Notes: a model not told the origin generated them from the sequence alone. A DNA stretch of 64,000 nucleotides from Achromobacter denitrificans NBRC 15125 (GCF_001571365.1 NZ_BCTQ01000001.1:310001-374000); one strand, 5' to 3'; positions 24,475 through 33,416 are shown, counted from the first letter of the stretch. Numbers and translations are program-made.

Positions 24475-24541
24475 GAAAAACTCCATCGATATTCAGGGAC
24501 CTGGAGCTAGCAGTGTAGCGCTGCGGCGGCATTCCGGCGGA

Positions 24542-25720
24542 TCAACGCGGCGCCTGGTCCGACCCGGCGCCGCGCCGAACCGTTTCGCGATGGCGCGCCG
24601 CGTTGGCGAGGTCCGCGATCGGCGCCAGCAGCTCCCGATCGAACGGCTCGAACTCCGCCCCGGCCCGCAACCTCGCGGGCCAGTCGGCATGCGCAAGCGC
24701 GCCGCGGCCGAGCGAAACGAAATCGGCCTCTTCCCTTGCAATCACCCCGCCGGCCTGCGTTGCATCATGCAACGAACCGTTGGCCAGCACCGGAACCGAA
24801 ACGTGCCGGCGCGCCAGGGCCGCAAGGCTGGGGCCCCGTTCGCCGAAAGCGGGGCGCCACGCCTCGAACTCGGTGGTATGCAGGTAGTCGATGGGTTGCG
24901 CGCCCAGCGCGCCGAAGATCTGCGCCGCATCCGCCTCGCCGCCCTCCCACTTGTGCGTGAAGTCGTTGACCTTGCCTTGCGAACTGCGCACGCCCACGGC
25001 AAAGCCCTCCGCCGTCGACCGCCGCACGGCCTGGATCACGTCCAAGGTCAGGCGCAGGCGATTGTCCAGGCTGCCACCGTAACGGTCTTCGCGCAGATTG
25101 GTGTGGGCGGTAAGGAACTGATCCAGCAGGTAGCCGTTGGCGCCATGGATCTCGACGCCATCGAACCCCGCTTCCTGCGCCCTGCGCGCCGCTTGGGCGA
25201 AACCGTCTATCGCCTCGGCGATATCCTCGTCCGACATGGCTTCGGGCATCCGGTATGGTCCCTCGCCCCGGTAGAAAGCCATTTGCTGCCCTTTGGGCTG
25301 CACCGCCGAGGGGCCTTTGGCCGTGGCTCGATGGGGATTCCCCTGCGACAGCGCGCCCGCATGCATGAGTTGCGCGACGATGCGACCGCCCCGCGCATGC
25401 ACGCGGTCCACCACCGCGCGCCACGCGTCGCCCTGCGCGTCGTCGGCCAGGCCCGGCTGGAAGAGGTAGCCCTGCGCATAGGCCTGGTCCGTGTAGATGC
25501 CTTCGGTGATCACCAGGCCGAAGCCGCCGGCGGCGAAGGCTTCGTAGTAGTCGGCCATTTGCGTCGTGGCTCGACCGTCCGCCGTGGCGCTGACCCGGGT
25601 CATCGGCGCAACCGCGAGCCGGTTGGGCAAGCTCAGCGCACGCCCCACCTGGAGCGGCGTAAACAAGTGGCCATGCGCGGCGTGCGCGGCGCGGGCCGGA
25701 CGATGGACGGGCGCGTTCAT
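24542..25720 (-). CDS. Old Yellow Enzyme family FMN oxidoreductase (ene-reductase)
   Basis: FMN-dependent NAD(P)H oxidoreductase of 392 residues with a TIM-barrel fold, reducing activated C=C bonds. Seen: NRLAVAPMTRVSATADGRAT, IVAQLMHAGALSQ, EIHGANGYLLDQFLTAHTNL followed by REDRYGGSLDNRLR, and FVSLGRGALAHADWP in the phosphate-binding part. It starts one base after the RidA stop, so the two form a tight unit divergent from a LysR. The physiological substrate may be an alpha,beta-unsaturated carbonyl compound; RidA could handle an enamine product (inference). Confidence 0.92.
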   Translation of the reverse strand: MNAPVHRPARAAHAAHGHLFTPLQVGRALSLPNRLAVAPMTRVSATADGRATTQMADYYEAFAAGGFGLVITEGIYTDQAYAQGYLFQPGLADDAQGDAWRAVVDRVHARGGRIVAQLMHAGALSQGNPHRATAKGPSAVQPKGQQMAFYRGEGPYRMPEAMSDEDIAEAIDGFAQAARRAQEAGFDGVEIHGANGYLLDQFLTAHTNLREDRYGGSLDNRLRLTLDVIQAVRRSTAEGFAVGVRSSQGKVNDFTHKWEGGEADAAQIFGALGAQPIDYLHTTEFEAWRPAFGERGPSLAALARRHVSVPVLANGSLHDATQAGGVIAREEADFVSLGRGALAHADWPARLRAGAEFEPFDRELLAPIADLANAARHRETVRRGAGSDQAPR

Positions 25721-25721
25721 G

Positions 25722-26117
25722 TCAGCGGTCCTCCGGCAGGCGCACGGCGGCGATTGCCTCGATCTCGATCATGGCGGCGGGGTCGTACAGCGCCTTGATC
25801 TCCGCGATCGTGTCGGCCGGATAGGGAGCCGAAAAGAAGCGGCGGCGCAAGGCCACCACGTCCTCGAAATGGCCCATGTCGGTCACGAAAATGGTGACCT
25901 TGATCACGTCCTTCAGGCTGGAGCCGCCCGCTTCCAGCGCGCGCCGCAAATTCGAGAACGCTTGCTCCCCTTGGGCCAGAAAGCCGCCCGGAACGATTTT
26001 TCCGTCGTCGCCGGCGCCCGCCTGCCCGGAGATGAACAGCAGATTGCCGTGGCGGATGCCCTGCGAGAGCAGGAAGGGCGCGTAGTTGTCGGGCTGGGTG
26101 ATGACACGTTGCAGCAT
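25722..26117 (-). CDS. RidA family protein (reactive intermediate/enamine deaminase)
   Basis: YjgF/YER057c/UK114 family protein of 131 residues, the usual family length, forming trimers that hydrolyse reactive enamines or imines. Seen: FISGQAGAGDDGKIVPGGF, QAFSNLRRALEAGGSSLKDV and FVTDMGHFEDV. The position of the catalytic Arg near the C-terminus of canonical RidA is not clear here, so it may be a RidA relative with another function. The ATG at 26117 has AAGGA 9 bases upstream. First gene of the leftward pair with the ene-reductase. Confidence 0.85.
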   Translation of the reverse strand: MLQRVITQPDNYAPFLLSQGIRHGNLLFISGQAGAGDDGKIVPGGFLAQGEQAFSNLRRALEAGGSSLKDVIKVTIFVTDMGHFEDVVALRRRFFSAPYPADTIAEIKALYDPAAMIEIEAIAAVRLPEDR

Positions 26118-26204
26118 GGTGCGAATTCCTTCATTCATGTTTGTCGGAGGACCAGGCCATGAATCGCCGATCCGTTCCGTAAATTTAGGGATTCGCAACC
26201 TCGG

Positions 26205-26224
26205 TGACAAAGGTTCATTTGTCA
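26205..26224. promoter_or_regulatory. Inverted repeat, probable LysR operator
   Basis: TGACAAA-GGTTCA-TTTGTCA is a perfect 7-bp inverted repeat with a 6-base spacer, centred 98 bases from the RidA start and 53 bases from the LysR start. It is the best candidate binding site for the divergent LysR protein. Confidence 0.55.
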
Positions 26225-26225
26225 G

Positions 26226-26256
26226 CTATAAGAAGAGATAAATTCATCTATAAGAA
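26226..26256. repeat. Direct repeat CTATAAGAA in the LysR promoter
   Basis: CTATAAGAA occurs at 26226-26234 and 26248-26256, 22 bases (two helical turns) apart, just before the LysR start. It may be a second protein-binding element or part of the LysR promoter. Confidence 0.4.
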
Positions 26257-26266
26257 AATACCGGCC

Positions 26267-27163
26267 ATGCAACGTCGATTCCTCCCCCTCTCGGCGCTGC
26301 GCGCCTTCGAAGCCGCGGCGCGGCTGGGCAGCTTCAAGGCTGCGGCCAGGGAACTGGCCGTCACGCCGACCGCCGTCAGCCACCAGATCCGCGCGCTGGA
26401 AGCGCAAACCGGGCTCGTGCTGTTCGATCGCCAGGTGCGCAAGGTATCGCTGACCGACGCGGGAGCGCAGCTCTACCCGGTGCTGCGCGACGGCTTCGAC
26501 GCGTTCGAAGCCGCGCTGGCGCGGCTGACGCTTCAACGAACGCGCAGCCAGGTCAGCATCTCCGCCACGAATGCCTTTACCGTGAAGTGGCTGGTGCCCC
26601 GCATGGCCGATTTCCGCAGTCGGCATCCCGGCATCGACCTGCAGCTGCAAGCCAGCGACGAACTGGTCGACCTGCGCTCGACGGCGGTCGACATCGCGAT
26701 CCGCTATGGCCGCGGGCCGTATCCCGGCCTGGCCGTCACGCCCCTGTTCACCGACCGCTTCGCCCCCGTGGCGAATCCGCGCCTGGGCGTTGCGACGCCG
26801 GACGACCTGGCCCGCGTCCCGTTGATCCGTTTCGACTGGAAGCGGCCGCAGCCCGACAACCCGACCTGGGAGCGCTGGTTCGCGCTCGCGCGGCGCCCCC
26901 AGCCGCGCCAGGCGAGCGAGCTGCGCTTTTCCGACGAAGGGCACGCGATACAGGCGGCCGTCGCCGGCCACGGCATCGCGCTGGTCAGCCTGGCGCTCAT
27001 CGCCGACGAACTCGAAGCGGGCCATCTGGTGCAGCCCTTCGGGCCCGCCATCGACGGGCACACCTATCACCTGGCCATGTACGCGGACCGCCCGCCCTCG
27101 GCGCCGGTCCAGGCCGTCGCGCAGTGGTTGCGCGAACAGGCGGCGCCGGACGCGGCGGGGTGA
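26267..27163 (+). CDS. LysR family regulator, GcvA-like
   Basis: LysR-type regulator of 298 residues in the GcvA branch: LPLSALRAFEAAARLGSFKA, AVTPTAVSHQIRALEAQTGL, FTVKWLVPRMADFRSRHPGI, LRSTAVDIAIRYGRG and the C-terminal AVAGHGIALVSLALIADEL. It starts at the ATG that gives the canonical N-terminus; upstream in-frame Met codons would add an abnormal extension. Divergent from the RidA and ene-reductase pair, which it probably controls through the inverted repeat at 26205-26224. Confidence 0.9.
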   Translation: MQRRFLPLSALRAFEAAARLGSFKAAARELAVTPTAVSHQIRALEAQTGLVLFDRQVRKVSLTDAGAQLYPVLRDGFDAFEAALARLTLQRTRSQVSISATNAFTVKWLVPRMADFRSRHPGIDLQLQASDELVDLRSTAVDIAIRYGRGPYPGLAVTPLFTDRFAPVANPRLGVATPDDLARVPLIRFDWKRPQPDNPTWERWFALARRPQPRQASELRFSDEGHAIQAAVAGHGIALVSLALIADELEAGHLVQPFGPAIDGHTYHLAMYADRPPSAPVQAVAQWLREQAAPDAAG

Positions 27164-27169
27164 GCCTCC

Positions 27170-27496
27170 TCAGCGCAGCGGGGAGTAGTCCGTCGGGCTG
27201 AGAAAATGGTTCTCGACGCGCTCCACGATGGGCCGCTCGGCCTCGCTGGCGGCGCGCTTGGCGATCCACTCGGGATCGGCCTGGAAGGCATTCCATTTGC
27301 GCTCGCGTTCCGCCAGGCTTTCCCATTGCAGCATGTAGGTCAGGGCGTGATTGCTCGGGCCGACCAGCGTGGTCCAGAACCCCAGCGGCCGGATGCCGTG
27401 CTTCTCGAAGAAGCCCAGCGTCGCGGTGCTGAATCGCTCGTTGAGCGCCGGCAGGCGCCCGGGCAGGCAATGGTAGATGCGGGTTTCGATGATCAT
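27170..27496 (-). CDS. NIPSNAP family protein
   Basis: Small ferredoxin-like-fold protein of 108 residues. The family signature is clear: IIETRIYHCLPGRLPALNER, FFEKHGIRPLGFWTTLVGPS, LTYMLQWESLAERERKWNAF. Its enzymatic role is generally unknown. The start codon overlaps the cupin stop (ATGA), so it is translationally coupled. It is the last of seven genes in a leftward operon starting at 33275 and ends 6 bases from the convergent LysR stop. Confidence 0.88.
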   Translation of the reverse strand: MIIETRIYHCLPGRLPALNERFSTATLGFFEKHGIRPLGFWTTLVGPSNHALTYMLQWESLAERERKWNAFQADPEWIAKRAASEAERPIVERVENHFLSPTDYSPLR

Positions 27497-27900
27497 TGCG
27501 TCTCCGTTTCTTGGCGATCCGCAAGCGCGTATTCGGTGTCGGCCAACGCTTCCTGCCAATCGGCCTTGCCCAGCGAGATGGCCAGGTGGGCCATGAAGGT
27601 GTCGGCGGCGGCGCCATGCCAGTGCCGCTCGCGAGGCCGTATCCACACCACGTCGCCCTGGCGGATTTCGCGGGGCGCCTCGCCGTCCACGCAGATCCAG
27701 CCGCGGCCCGAGGTCACGTGCAGGACCTGGCCGTGCTCGTGCGTGTGCCAGAACGTGCGCGCGCCGGGGGAAAAGAACACATGGTTGATGCCGACGTTGT
27801 CCGCCGGGGCCATGACCGGATCGGCCCAGACCACGCCGGTGAAGGTGGCGCTGCGCTGCTCGGACGGCTTGCCCGGGGCCCTGCCGTGAAAGACTTGCAT
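27493..27900 (-). CDS. Cupin protein resembling manganese hydroxynitrile-lyase-type cupins
   Basis: Single-domain cupin of 135 residues. The metal-binding set is visible: His, His and Gln in FWHTHEHGQVLHV and a later His in ERHWHGAAADTFMAHLAI. These blocks and the RQGDVVWIRP loop resemble bacterial cupin hydroxynitrile lyases and CMD-like cupins; this likeness comes from remembered family motifs, not a search. AAGGAG precedes the ATG at 27900. It lies 14 bases after a dehydrogenase gene in the same operon. A lyase or aldolase role on a hydroxyacid is conceivable but not shown. Confidence 0.75.
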   Translation of the reverse strand: MQVFHGRAPGKPSEQRSATFTGVVWADPVMAPADNVGINHVFFSPGARTFWHTHEHGQVLHVTSGRGWICVDGEAPREIRQGDVVWIRPRERHWHGAAADTFMAHLAISLGKADWQEALADTEYALADRQETETQ

Positions 27901-27914
27901 GTAAGCTCCTTGGT

Positions 27915-28808
27915 TCAAACGGTTTTCAGGCGTACGCCGCCCGACACGTCGCCGATGGCGTCCACCACGCGGTTGCTGATCTGGTCGCCATAGCCCAGCA
28001 CCGTGGCCAGGCCGAAGCAGGCCGCCGGCCCGGCCGCGTTCAGCGAGGCCACGCCCAGCTCGCGCGCCATGTCCACGTACAGCACCACGTCCTTGCTCAT
28101 CAGCTTGCTGGTCAATCCGCCTTCGAGATAATCGCCATCGACGATGTGGGGAAAACGGTTAAGCGTGGCGAAGTTCACCCCGCTGCTGCTGTTGATCACG
28201 TCCAGCAGGCGATGCAGGTCCAGGCCGGCCTTCTTTCCCGCCACCATGATCTCGGCGGTGGCGGCCAGGCTGACCGCATTCAGAAAGTTGTTGAGCAGCT
28301 TGGTCGCGTGCCCCGCGCCGCTGGCGCCCATGGTCACGACCTTGGCGCTGATGGGCGCGAATACCCAATCGATGGCCTCGATGGCGTCCGGGTCCCCGCC
28401 CACCATCAGCGTCAGGGCGCCTTTCTCCGCCGCGGCCGCGCCGCCCGATATGCCGGCATCCACATACCGCACGCCCTGGCGGGCCAAGCGCGCATGCAGG
28501 CGCACCGTGGAACTGGCCGCCGCCGTGCTCAGGTCGACGACGATCTGGCCCTCGCGGCAGTGCGCCAGGATGCCGCCCTCGCCCTCCACCACCGACTCCA
28601 CCACCTTGCTGTCGGGCAGGGACAGCAGGACGACGTCGGCATACTCCATGACTTCGCGGATCGTCGCGGCCGCCTCGGCGCCTGCCGCGGCCGCGCGCGC
28701 CGGATCGCTGTCATATCCGCGCAGCGCGATGCCCGCGCCGACCAGCCGCCGCGCCATCCGCCCTCCCATATTGCCCAGGCCGATGAAGCCGGCGCGTTTC
28801 CTGTCCAT
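27915..28808 (-). CDS. 3-hydroxyisobutyrate dehydrogenase family oxidoreductase
   Basis: Beta-hydroxyacid dehydrogenase of 297 residues. Rossmann motif FIGLGNMGGRMARRLVGAG, substrate-binding DAGISGGAAAAEKGALTLMV, catalytic Lys in GHATKLLNNFLNA, and a C-terminal KLMSKDVVLYVDMARELGV. It would oxidise a 3-hydroxy acid or reduce a semialdehyde such as tartronate semialdehyde. It is one of two tandem paralogues in the operon, separated by 71 bases, each with its own ribosome binding site. Confidence 0.88.
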   Translation of the reverse strand: MDRKRAGFIGLGNMGGRMARRLVGAGIALRGYDSDPARAAAAGAEAAATIREVMEYADVVLLSLPDSKVVESVVEGEGGILAHCREGQIVVDLSTAAASSTVRLHARLARQGVRYVDAGISGGAAAAEKGALTLMVGGDPDAIEAIDWVFAPISAKVVTMGASGAGHATKLLNNFLNAVSLAATAEIMVAGKKAGLDLHRLLDVINSSSGVNFATLNRFPHIVDGDYLEGGLTSKLMSKDVVLYVDMARELGVASLNAAGPAACFGLATVLGYGDQISNRVVDAIGDVSGGVRLKTV

Positions 28809-28879
28809 CTGCGTTCTCCTTTTCCCCGGGCCGCCCCGGATGCCAGTAACCCCGGACGCCTCCTTTCGCGCGCCGCCGT

Positions 28880-29779
28880 TCATTGCCGGGCGCGCACCTT
28901 CACGCCCGCCCAATCCTCGACCACGCGCGCCACGTCGGCATAGTCGGCATCCTGGCCCCGGATGGCCGTGGTCATTACCAGCATCTCGCGCACCGACGAT
29001 CCCACCACCATGGGCACGCCATGGCGCTCGGCCTCCTCCAGGCACAGGCGCACGTCCTTGTGCGCGAGGCGCGCCGCGAAGCCCACGTTGAAGGTGCCGG
29101 TCAGCACCGCCTTGGGAAACTTCTCCATCGTGGCCGAATTGCGCCCGGACCCGGCGTTGATGACATCGATCATGACGCTGGGATCGAGGCCCGCCTTCAC
29201 CCCCAGCGCCATGGCCTCGGAGGTGATCGCCACCGCGGTGGCCGACAACAGATTGTTGGCCAGCTTCATCACCTGGGCCTGCCCGGCTTCGGCGCCCAGG
29301 TAGAAGGGCTTGCCGAAGGTGGACAGCACCTGCGCCAGCGCCTCGTATCGCGCCGGCGGGCAGGCAACCATGATCGCCAGGGTGCCGCGCTCGGCGCCCG
29401 TCGGGCCGCCGCTGATGGGCGCATCCACGTACTCGATGCCTTGCGCGGCCAGCGAGTCGAAGGCGCGCCGCGCCGCCGCCGGGCCGATGGTCGATAGATC
29501 GACCACGCACTTGGCCCTGCCTGCCCGCGCCAGCCCCTGTTCGCCGCCCAGCACCTGCTCCACCACCTTGCCGTCGGGCAGGCTGAGGAACACCACGTCG
29601 GCCGCGTCGCCCACGGCGCGGGCGGTGTCGTGGGCCACGGCGCCGCGGGCCGCGAGCTGCTGGCGCGCGGCGGGGTTGCTATCGGCCACGTGCAGCGGGT
29701 AGCCGGCGTCGAGCAGGCGCGCCGCCATGGGGCCGCCCATGTTGCCCAACCCAATGAATCCGTAAATCGTCTCGCTCAT
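28880..29779 (-). CDS. 3-hydroxyisobutyrate dehydrogenase family oxidoreductase (paralogue)
   Basis: Second beta-hydroxyacid dehydrogenase of the operon, 299 residues: FIGLGNMGGPMAARLLDAGY, DAPISGGPTGAERGTLAIMV, catalytic Lys in AQVMKLANNLLSATA, and NVGFAARLAHKDVRLCLEEA. Same layout as the downstream copy but clearly diverged, so probably different substrates or stereochemistry. GAGG precedes the start. It follows the Bug gene by 35 bases. Confidence 0.88.
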   Translation of the reverse strand: MSETIYGFIGLGNMGGPMAARLLDAGYPLHVADSNPAARQQLAARGAVAHDTARAVGDAADVVFLSLPDGKVVEQVLGGEQGLARAGRAKCVVDLSTIGPAAARRAFDSLAAQGIEYVDAPISGGPTGAERGTLAIMVACPPARYEALAQVLSTFGKPFYLGAEAGQAQVMKLANNLLSATAVAITSEAMALGVKAGLDPSVMIDVINAGSGRNSATMEKFPKAVLTGTFNVGFAARLAHKDVRLCLEEAERHGVPMVVGSSVREMLVMTTAIRGQDADYADVARVVEDWAGVKVRARQ

Positions 29780-29814
29780 CTTTCATCCTCGAAATATGCC
29801 GCTGGCGGCAGGGG

Positions 29815-30798
29815 TTAGCGGGCCTGCAGGCCGATCTGCCGGGCCAGCTCGGCGAACTGTTTCTGATCGCGCGCCAGGACGCGGGAAAAACTGTCGGGGC
29901 TGCGCTCCTCGGCCGAGGGAATCCGCGCGGCCAGGCTGTCGACGCGCGCGCGGAAATCCGGCGACTGGACCGCCTCGGTCAATGCCTGGGCCAGTTTGTC
30001 GACCACGGCCTTGGGCGTGCCCTGGGGCGCCACCAGGCCGTTCCAGATCTGCAGGTCGAACTGGGGCACGCCGCCCTCGGCGAAGGTCGGCACGTCGGGC
30101 ATCTGCGGCAAGCGCTCCTTGGACGCCACGGCGATCGCCTTGATCTGCTTGCCCCGGTGCAAGGGCAGCATGGTGACCGTCTGGTCCAGCACCGACTGTA
30201 TGGTGCCGCCCATCAGGTCCGTGATGGCCGGGCCCGAGCCGCGGTACTGCACCAGTTCGGCCTGCACGCCCGCCATCTGCAGGAACATGGCCTCGGCCAG
30301 ATGTGCCGTGGTGCCAGGCCCGCCGGAGCCGAAGTTCAGCTTGAGCTCGCCGCTGCGCATGCCCGCCAGCATCGAGGGCAGGTCCTGGATGCCGCTCTGG
30401 TTGCTCACGCTGAGCACCATGGGCACGTTGGCGATGGTGCCCACCGCCGTCGTGTCCTTGACGATGTCCAGGCCGGCCTTGGGATACAGCAGGGGAATCA
30501 GCACCATGGACTGATTGCTGAACATCAGGGTGTAGCCGTCCGGCGCTGAGCGGGTCAGCCGCTGGAAAGCCAGCAGGCCGCCCGCGCCGGTGACGTTCTC
30601 CACCACGAACGTCGTCTTGGTGGCCTTGCCCAGCTCGCTGGCGATCAGGCGAGCCAGGGCGTCCAGGCTGCCGCCGGGCGCGACCCCCACCATGATGGTG
30701 ACGGACTTCGACGGAAAGCTCTCGTCGGCCCTGGCCGCCGGGGCCGCCCCCAGGCAAAGGGCGATACCGGCAAGCGCGGATACGATGCGTCGTTTCAT
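29815..30798 (-). CDS. Bug-family substrate-binding protein
   Basis: Periplasmic receptor of 327 residues. Signal peptide to ARADE, then VTIMVGVAPGGSLDALARLI, VENVTGAGGLLAFQ, APDGYTLMFS and VQYRGSGPAITDLMGGTIQS. AGAGGAGA precedes the ATG. It is the second of two Bugs in this operon, between MmgE/PrpD and the two dehydrogenases, so its ligand is probably a hydroxy- or oxo-acid of the same route. Confidence 0.92.
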   Translation of the reverse strand: MKRRIVSALAGIALCLGAAPAARADESFPSKSVTIMVGVAPGGSLDALARLIASELGKATKTTFVVENVTGAGGLLAFQRLTRSAPDGYTLMFSNQSMVLIPLLYPKAGLDIVKDTTAVGTIANVPMVLSVSNQSGIQDLPSMLAGMRSGELKLNFGSGGPGTTAHLAEAMFLQMAGVQAELVQYRGSGPAITDLMGGTIQSVLDQTVTMLPLHRGKQIKAIAVASKERLPQMPDVPTFAEGGVPQFDLQIWNGLVAPQGTPKAVVDKLAQALTEAVQSPDFRARVDSLAARIPSAEERSPDSFSRVLARDQKQFAELARQIGLQAR

Positions 30799-30857
30799 GT
30801 TGTCTCCTCTCTATGGGGCGGCCTTTGGCGGCCTTGTGCCTTGGTGGAAAAAACGGT

Positions 30858-32237
30858 TCAGCGCCGGCTCAGCATCCTCGCCAGCGCGCCGACGGAGCCG
30901 GCCCTGTCCAGATTCGCGATGGCTTCCAGGCAGGCTCCGGTCGCGCCCGCCGGCAGGCCGGCCAGCGGGAACAGCCGCAGGAACTTCGCCTCCACGTCGC
31001 GCCAATCGATGCCGCGCGCGCCGGAACCGCGAGGCGCGCGGCACGTGGCGCTGTGCACCGCGCCGTCGCGCATGTGTATCGTCACCGTGCCGCCGTGCCG
31101 GTGCGGAAACCGATCCGGCAGCGGCGGCGGATCGGGATCGAACTCGACCTTGTCCTGCAGCGCCGCGATGACCGGGTCGGCCATGCGGGCCTCGTCCATG
31201 TGGTTCCAGCCGAAGCCATCGTCGGCGATCGACGCGGCCACGAAATACGGCAGGCTGTGCGCCGCGTCGACCAGATTGCGCGGATGGGGTTCGCCCTTGA
31301 AATTGGTCCACTGCACCGCCGCCGAGACGACGATGCGCGCCACGCTTTCCGGCCGCACGGCGCCGGCGCGCGCCGCCTCGGCCGCGGCCTCGGCGGTGGC
31401 ATGAAAAGGATGCGCGCCCGGCATGAGTTTGATCGCCAGGTCGGTCACGATGTCCCAGGACTCGCCCCAATCGCGCGCGATGTCTTCGCGCGCCTGCCCG
31501 CCCAGGGCATCGAGCAGGCCTCGCGGCTGCTCCAGCACGCCCAGCTCGCCCTCGAAGCCCCGCTGCGCCGCGAGCGCGGCGCGTATGCCGGCGCTTGCCG
31601 CCTGGCCCGCGTGGTATTCCCGCGCGCAGCTGGTATCGGCCGCGATGGCCATGCCGCTGGCCGAGGTCGCCGCGAGCGCGATGGCATGGGCCAGGCGCGG
31701 CGCATCCAGGCGCAACAGCAGGCCCGCCGCCACGCAGGCGCCGAACACCGTGGACCACGAGCCATGGAACCCCCGCTGCATGCGGCCGGGCGTCAAGGAT
31801 TCGTCGAGGCGCCCCGCGACTTCATAGCCCAGCACCATGGCGGCCAGCACGTCCCTGCCGCTCGCGCCCTCGCGCTCGCCCACGGCCAGCGCCACGCTGG
31901 AAACGATGGTGCCGATGTGCGCGATGCTGCGCATGTCGCTGTCGTCCGACGCGGCCGCATCGCTGGCCGCCGCGTTGATGCGCGCGGCGCTGGCCAGCGG
32001 CAGGCGGCCGCCGTCGAACCACAGGCCTGCCGCCGGCACGCCGCCATCGGCCAGCCCTATCTCACGGATGATGCGGGCCGATTCGATGCCATAACCCATG
32101 GAGGCGCTGGCCAGGGTGCTGGCCAGGCTCATCTTGGCGTGCTCGATGGCGAGCGCCGGCAGGGCATCGGCCCGCGTGGACAAGACGAAGTCGGCCAGCT
32201 GGCGCGCCAAGGGGCGCGCCAAGGAGGGGGATTGCAC
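30858..32237 (-). CDS. MmgE/PrpD family protein
   Basis: Two-domain MmgE/PrpD-fold protein of 459 residues, related to 2-methylcitrate dehydratase and cis-aconitate/itaconate enzymes. Seen: the helical domain with ASASMGYGIESA, SDDSDMRSIAHIGTIVSSVA, FHGSWSTVFGACVAAGLLL and the second-domain entry ITDLAI-like/LMPGAHPFHATAEAA. The start is GTG with AGGAA 6 bases upstream. Expected reaction: dehydration or decarboxylation of a tricarboxylate-like acid. Flanked by two Bug genes, with 33 and 59 bases between genes. Confidence 0.85.
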   Translation of the reverse strand: MQSPSLARPLARQLADFVLSTRADALPALAIEHAKMSLASTLASASMGYGIESARIIREIGLADGGVPAAGLWFDGGRLPLASAARINAAASDAAASDDSDMRSIAHIGTIVSSVALAVGEREGASGRDVLAAMVLGYEVAGRLDESLTPGRMQRGFHGSWSTVFGACVAAGLLLRLDAPRLAHAIALAATSASGMAIAADTSCAREYHAGQAASAGIRAALAAQRGFEGELGVLEQPRGLLDALGGQAREDIARDWGESWDIVTDLAIKLMPGAHPFHATAEAAAEAARAGAVRPESVARIVVSAAVQWTNFKGEPHPRNLVDAAHSLPYFVAASIADDGFGWNHMDEARMADPVIAALQDKVEFDPDPPPLPDRFPHRHGGTVTIHMRDGAVHSATCRAPRGSGARGIDWRDVEAKFLRLFPLAGLPAGATGACLEAIANLDRAGSVGALARMLSRR

Positions 32238-32270
32238 AGTAGATTCCTCGATGATTGCGTTCTGCCGGCA

Positions 32271-33275
32271 TCACTGCGCGGCGGTTCCCAGTTCCTTGAG
32301 GACGGGGACCCATTTCGCGAGGTCCTGGCGCACCAGGGCCTCGAAATCGGCGGGTTTGGGGATGGGCATGTCAGGCAGCGTGAAGCCCTGGCCGATCAGT
32401 TTCTCGCGCAATGCGGGCTGGCTCATGACCTTGTCCAGGGCCGTGTACAGACGCGCCGACACGTCGGCCGGCAGCCTCGCGGGGCCGACCAGGCCCCACC
32501 AGAGGGTGACCGAATAATCCTTCAGGCCGCTTTCCTGCAGCGTGGGAACCTCCGGCAGCAACGTGGAGCGCTTGGGCCCGGTGACCGCCAGCGCCTTGAG
32601 CTTGCCCGCCCTCACCAGGCCGATGGCCGCGGGCAGGTTGTACAGGCCCATGTCCACGTCGCCGCTGATGATGGCGCTCAGGCCCTGGGGCGCGCCGGTA
32701 TAGGGCACGTGCATGATCGGCTTGTCGAGGTATTGCGACACGGTTGCGCCGGCAATGTGATGGCTGGTTCCCACGCCGCTGGAGGAATAGCGGAACGTCT
32801 CCGCCGGCTTGGCCTTGATATCGGCCAGCAGGGCCGGCGCGTCCCGATAAGGCGACTTCTCCGCCACCACCAGCAGATTCTGCACATCGGCGATCTCGCT
32901 GATGAAGCTGAAGTCCTTGATCGAGTCGTAGCCCGGCGCGCTATAGAGCACCTGGTTGTTCACGAAAGTGCCCTGCGCCGCGATACCCAAGGTGTAGCCA
33001 TCGGGCTTGGCGCGCGCGATATCCATCGTGCCGATGGTGCCGCCGGCGCCGCCCTTGTTGTCCACCACCAGCGCCTGGCCCAGTTCGTCCGCCAGGGCCG
33101 AGGCGACCACGCGCGACAGCGTGTCCGCCGCGCTGCCCGCCGCGAACGGCACGATCAGCCGGATGGACCGTTCCGGATAGGCCGCACCGGCGCCCGCGCT
33201 CCAGAGCGCCGCCCCCAAGAAAGCAAAAGGCAGCAATGCGCAGGCGCCTGCCTTGCGCCGAAAAAACCCGCTCAT
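32271..33275 (-). CDS. Bug-family substrate-binding protein
   Basis: First gene of the seven-gene leftward operon, 334 residues. Basic leader FFRRKAGACALLPFAFLGAA with cleavage near AGAGA/AYP; then IRLIVPFAAGSAADTLSRVV, VVDNKGGAGGTIGTMDI, KPDGYTLGIA and HVPYTGAPQGLSAIISGDVD. GGAGAC lies just before the ATG. It is divergent from a GcvA-like LysR at 33417 across 141 bases. Confidence 0.91.
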   Translation of the reverse strand: MSGFFRRKAGACALLPFAFLGAALWSAGAGAAYPERSIRLIVPFAAGSAADTLSRVVASALADELGQALVVDNKGGAGGTIGTMDIARAKPDGYTLGIAAQGTFVNNQVLYSAPGYDSIKDFSFISEIADVQNLLVVAEKSPYRDAPALLADIKAKPAETFRYSSSGVGTSHHIAGATVSQYLDKPIMHVPYTGAPQGLSAIISGDVDMGLYNLPAAIGLVRAGKLKALAVTGPKRSTLLPEVPTLQESGLKDYSVTLWWGLVGPARLPADVSARLYTALDKVMSQPALREKLIGQGFTLPDMPIPKPADFEALVRQDLAKWVPVLKELGTAAQ

Positions 33276-33416
33276 TCCGTCTCCTCCTTGCCGCGACGCA
33301 GCATGGCATCGCATTCCGATACTTGATTTAGTTTTGTCGTACAAGGCAGACTGTAGGCGCCTTCCCCTTCGGCGTCTGTCGAAACTTATTCTTCAAATAT
33401 TGAGTTCATTTCAACA

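Noticed and set aside
28144-29091. Antisense protein-like frame across the two dehydrogenase genes
   Set aside because: It spans two clear genes on the other strand, and is Ser/Pro/Arg-rich without motifs.
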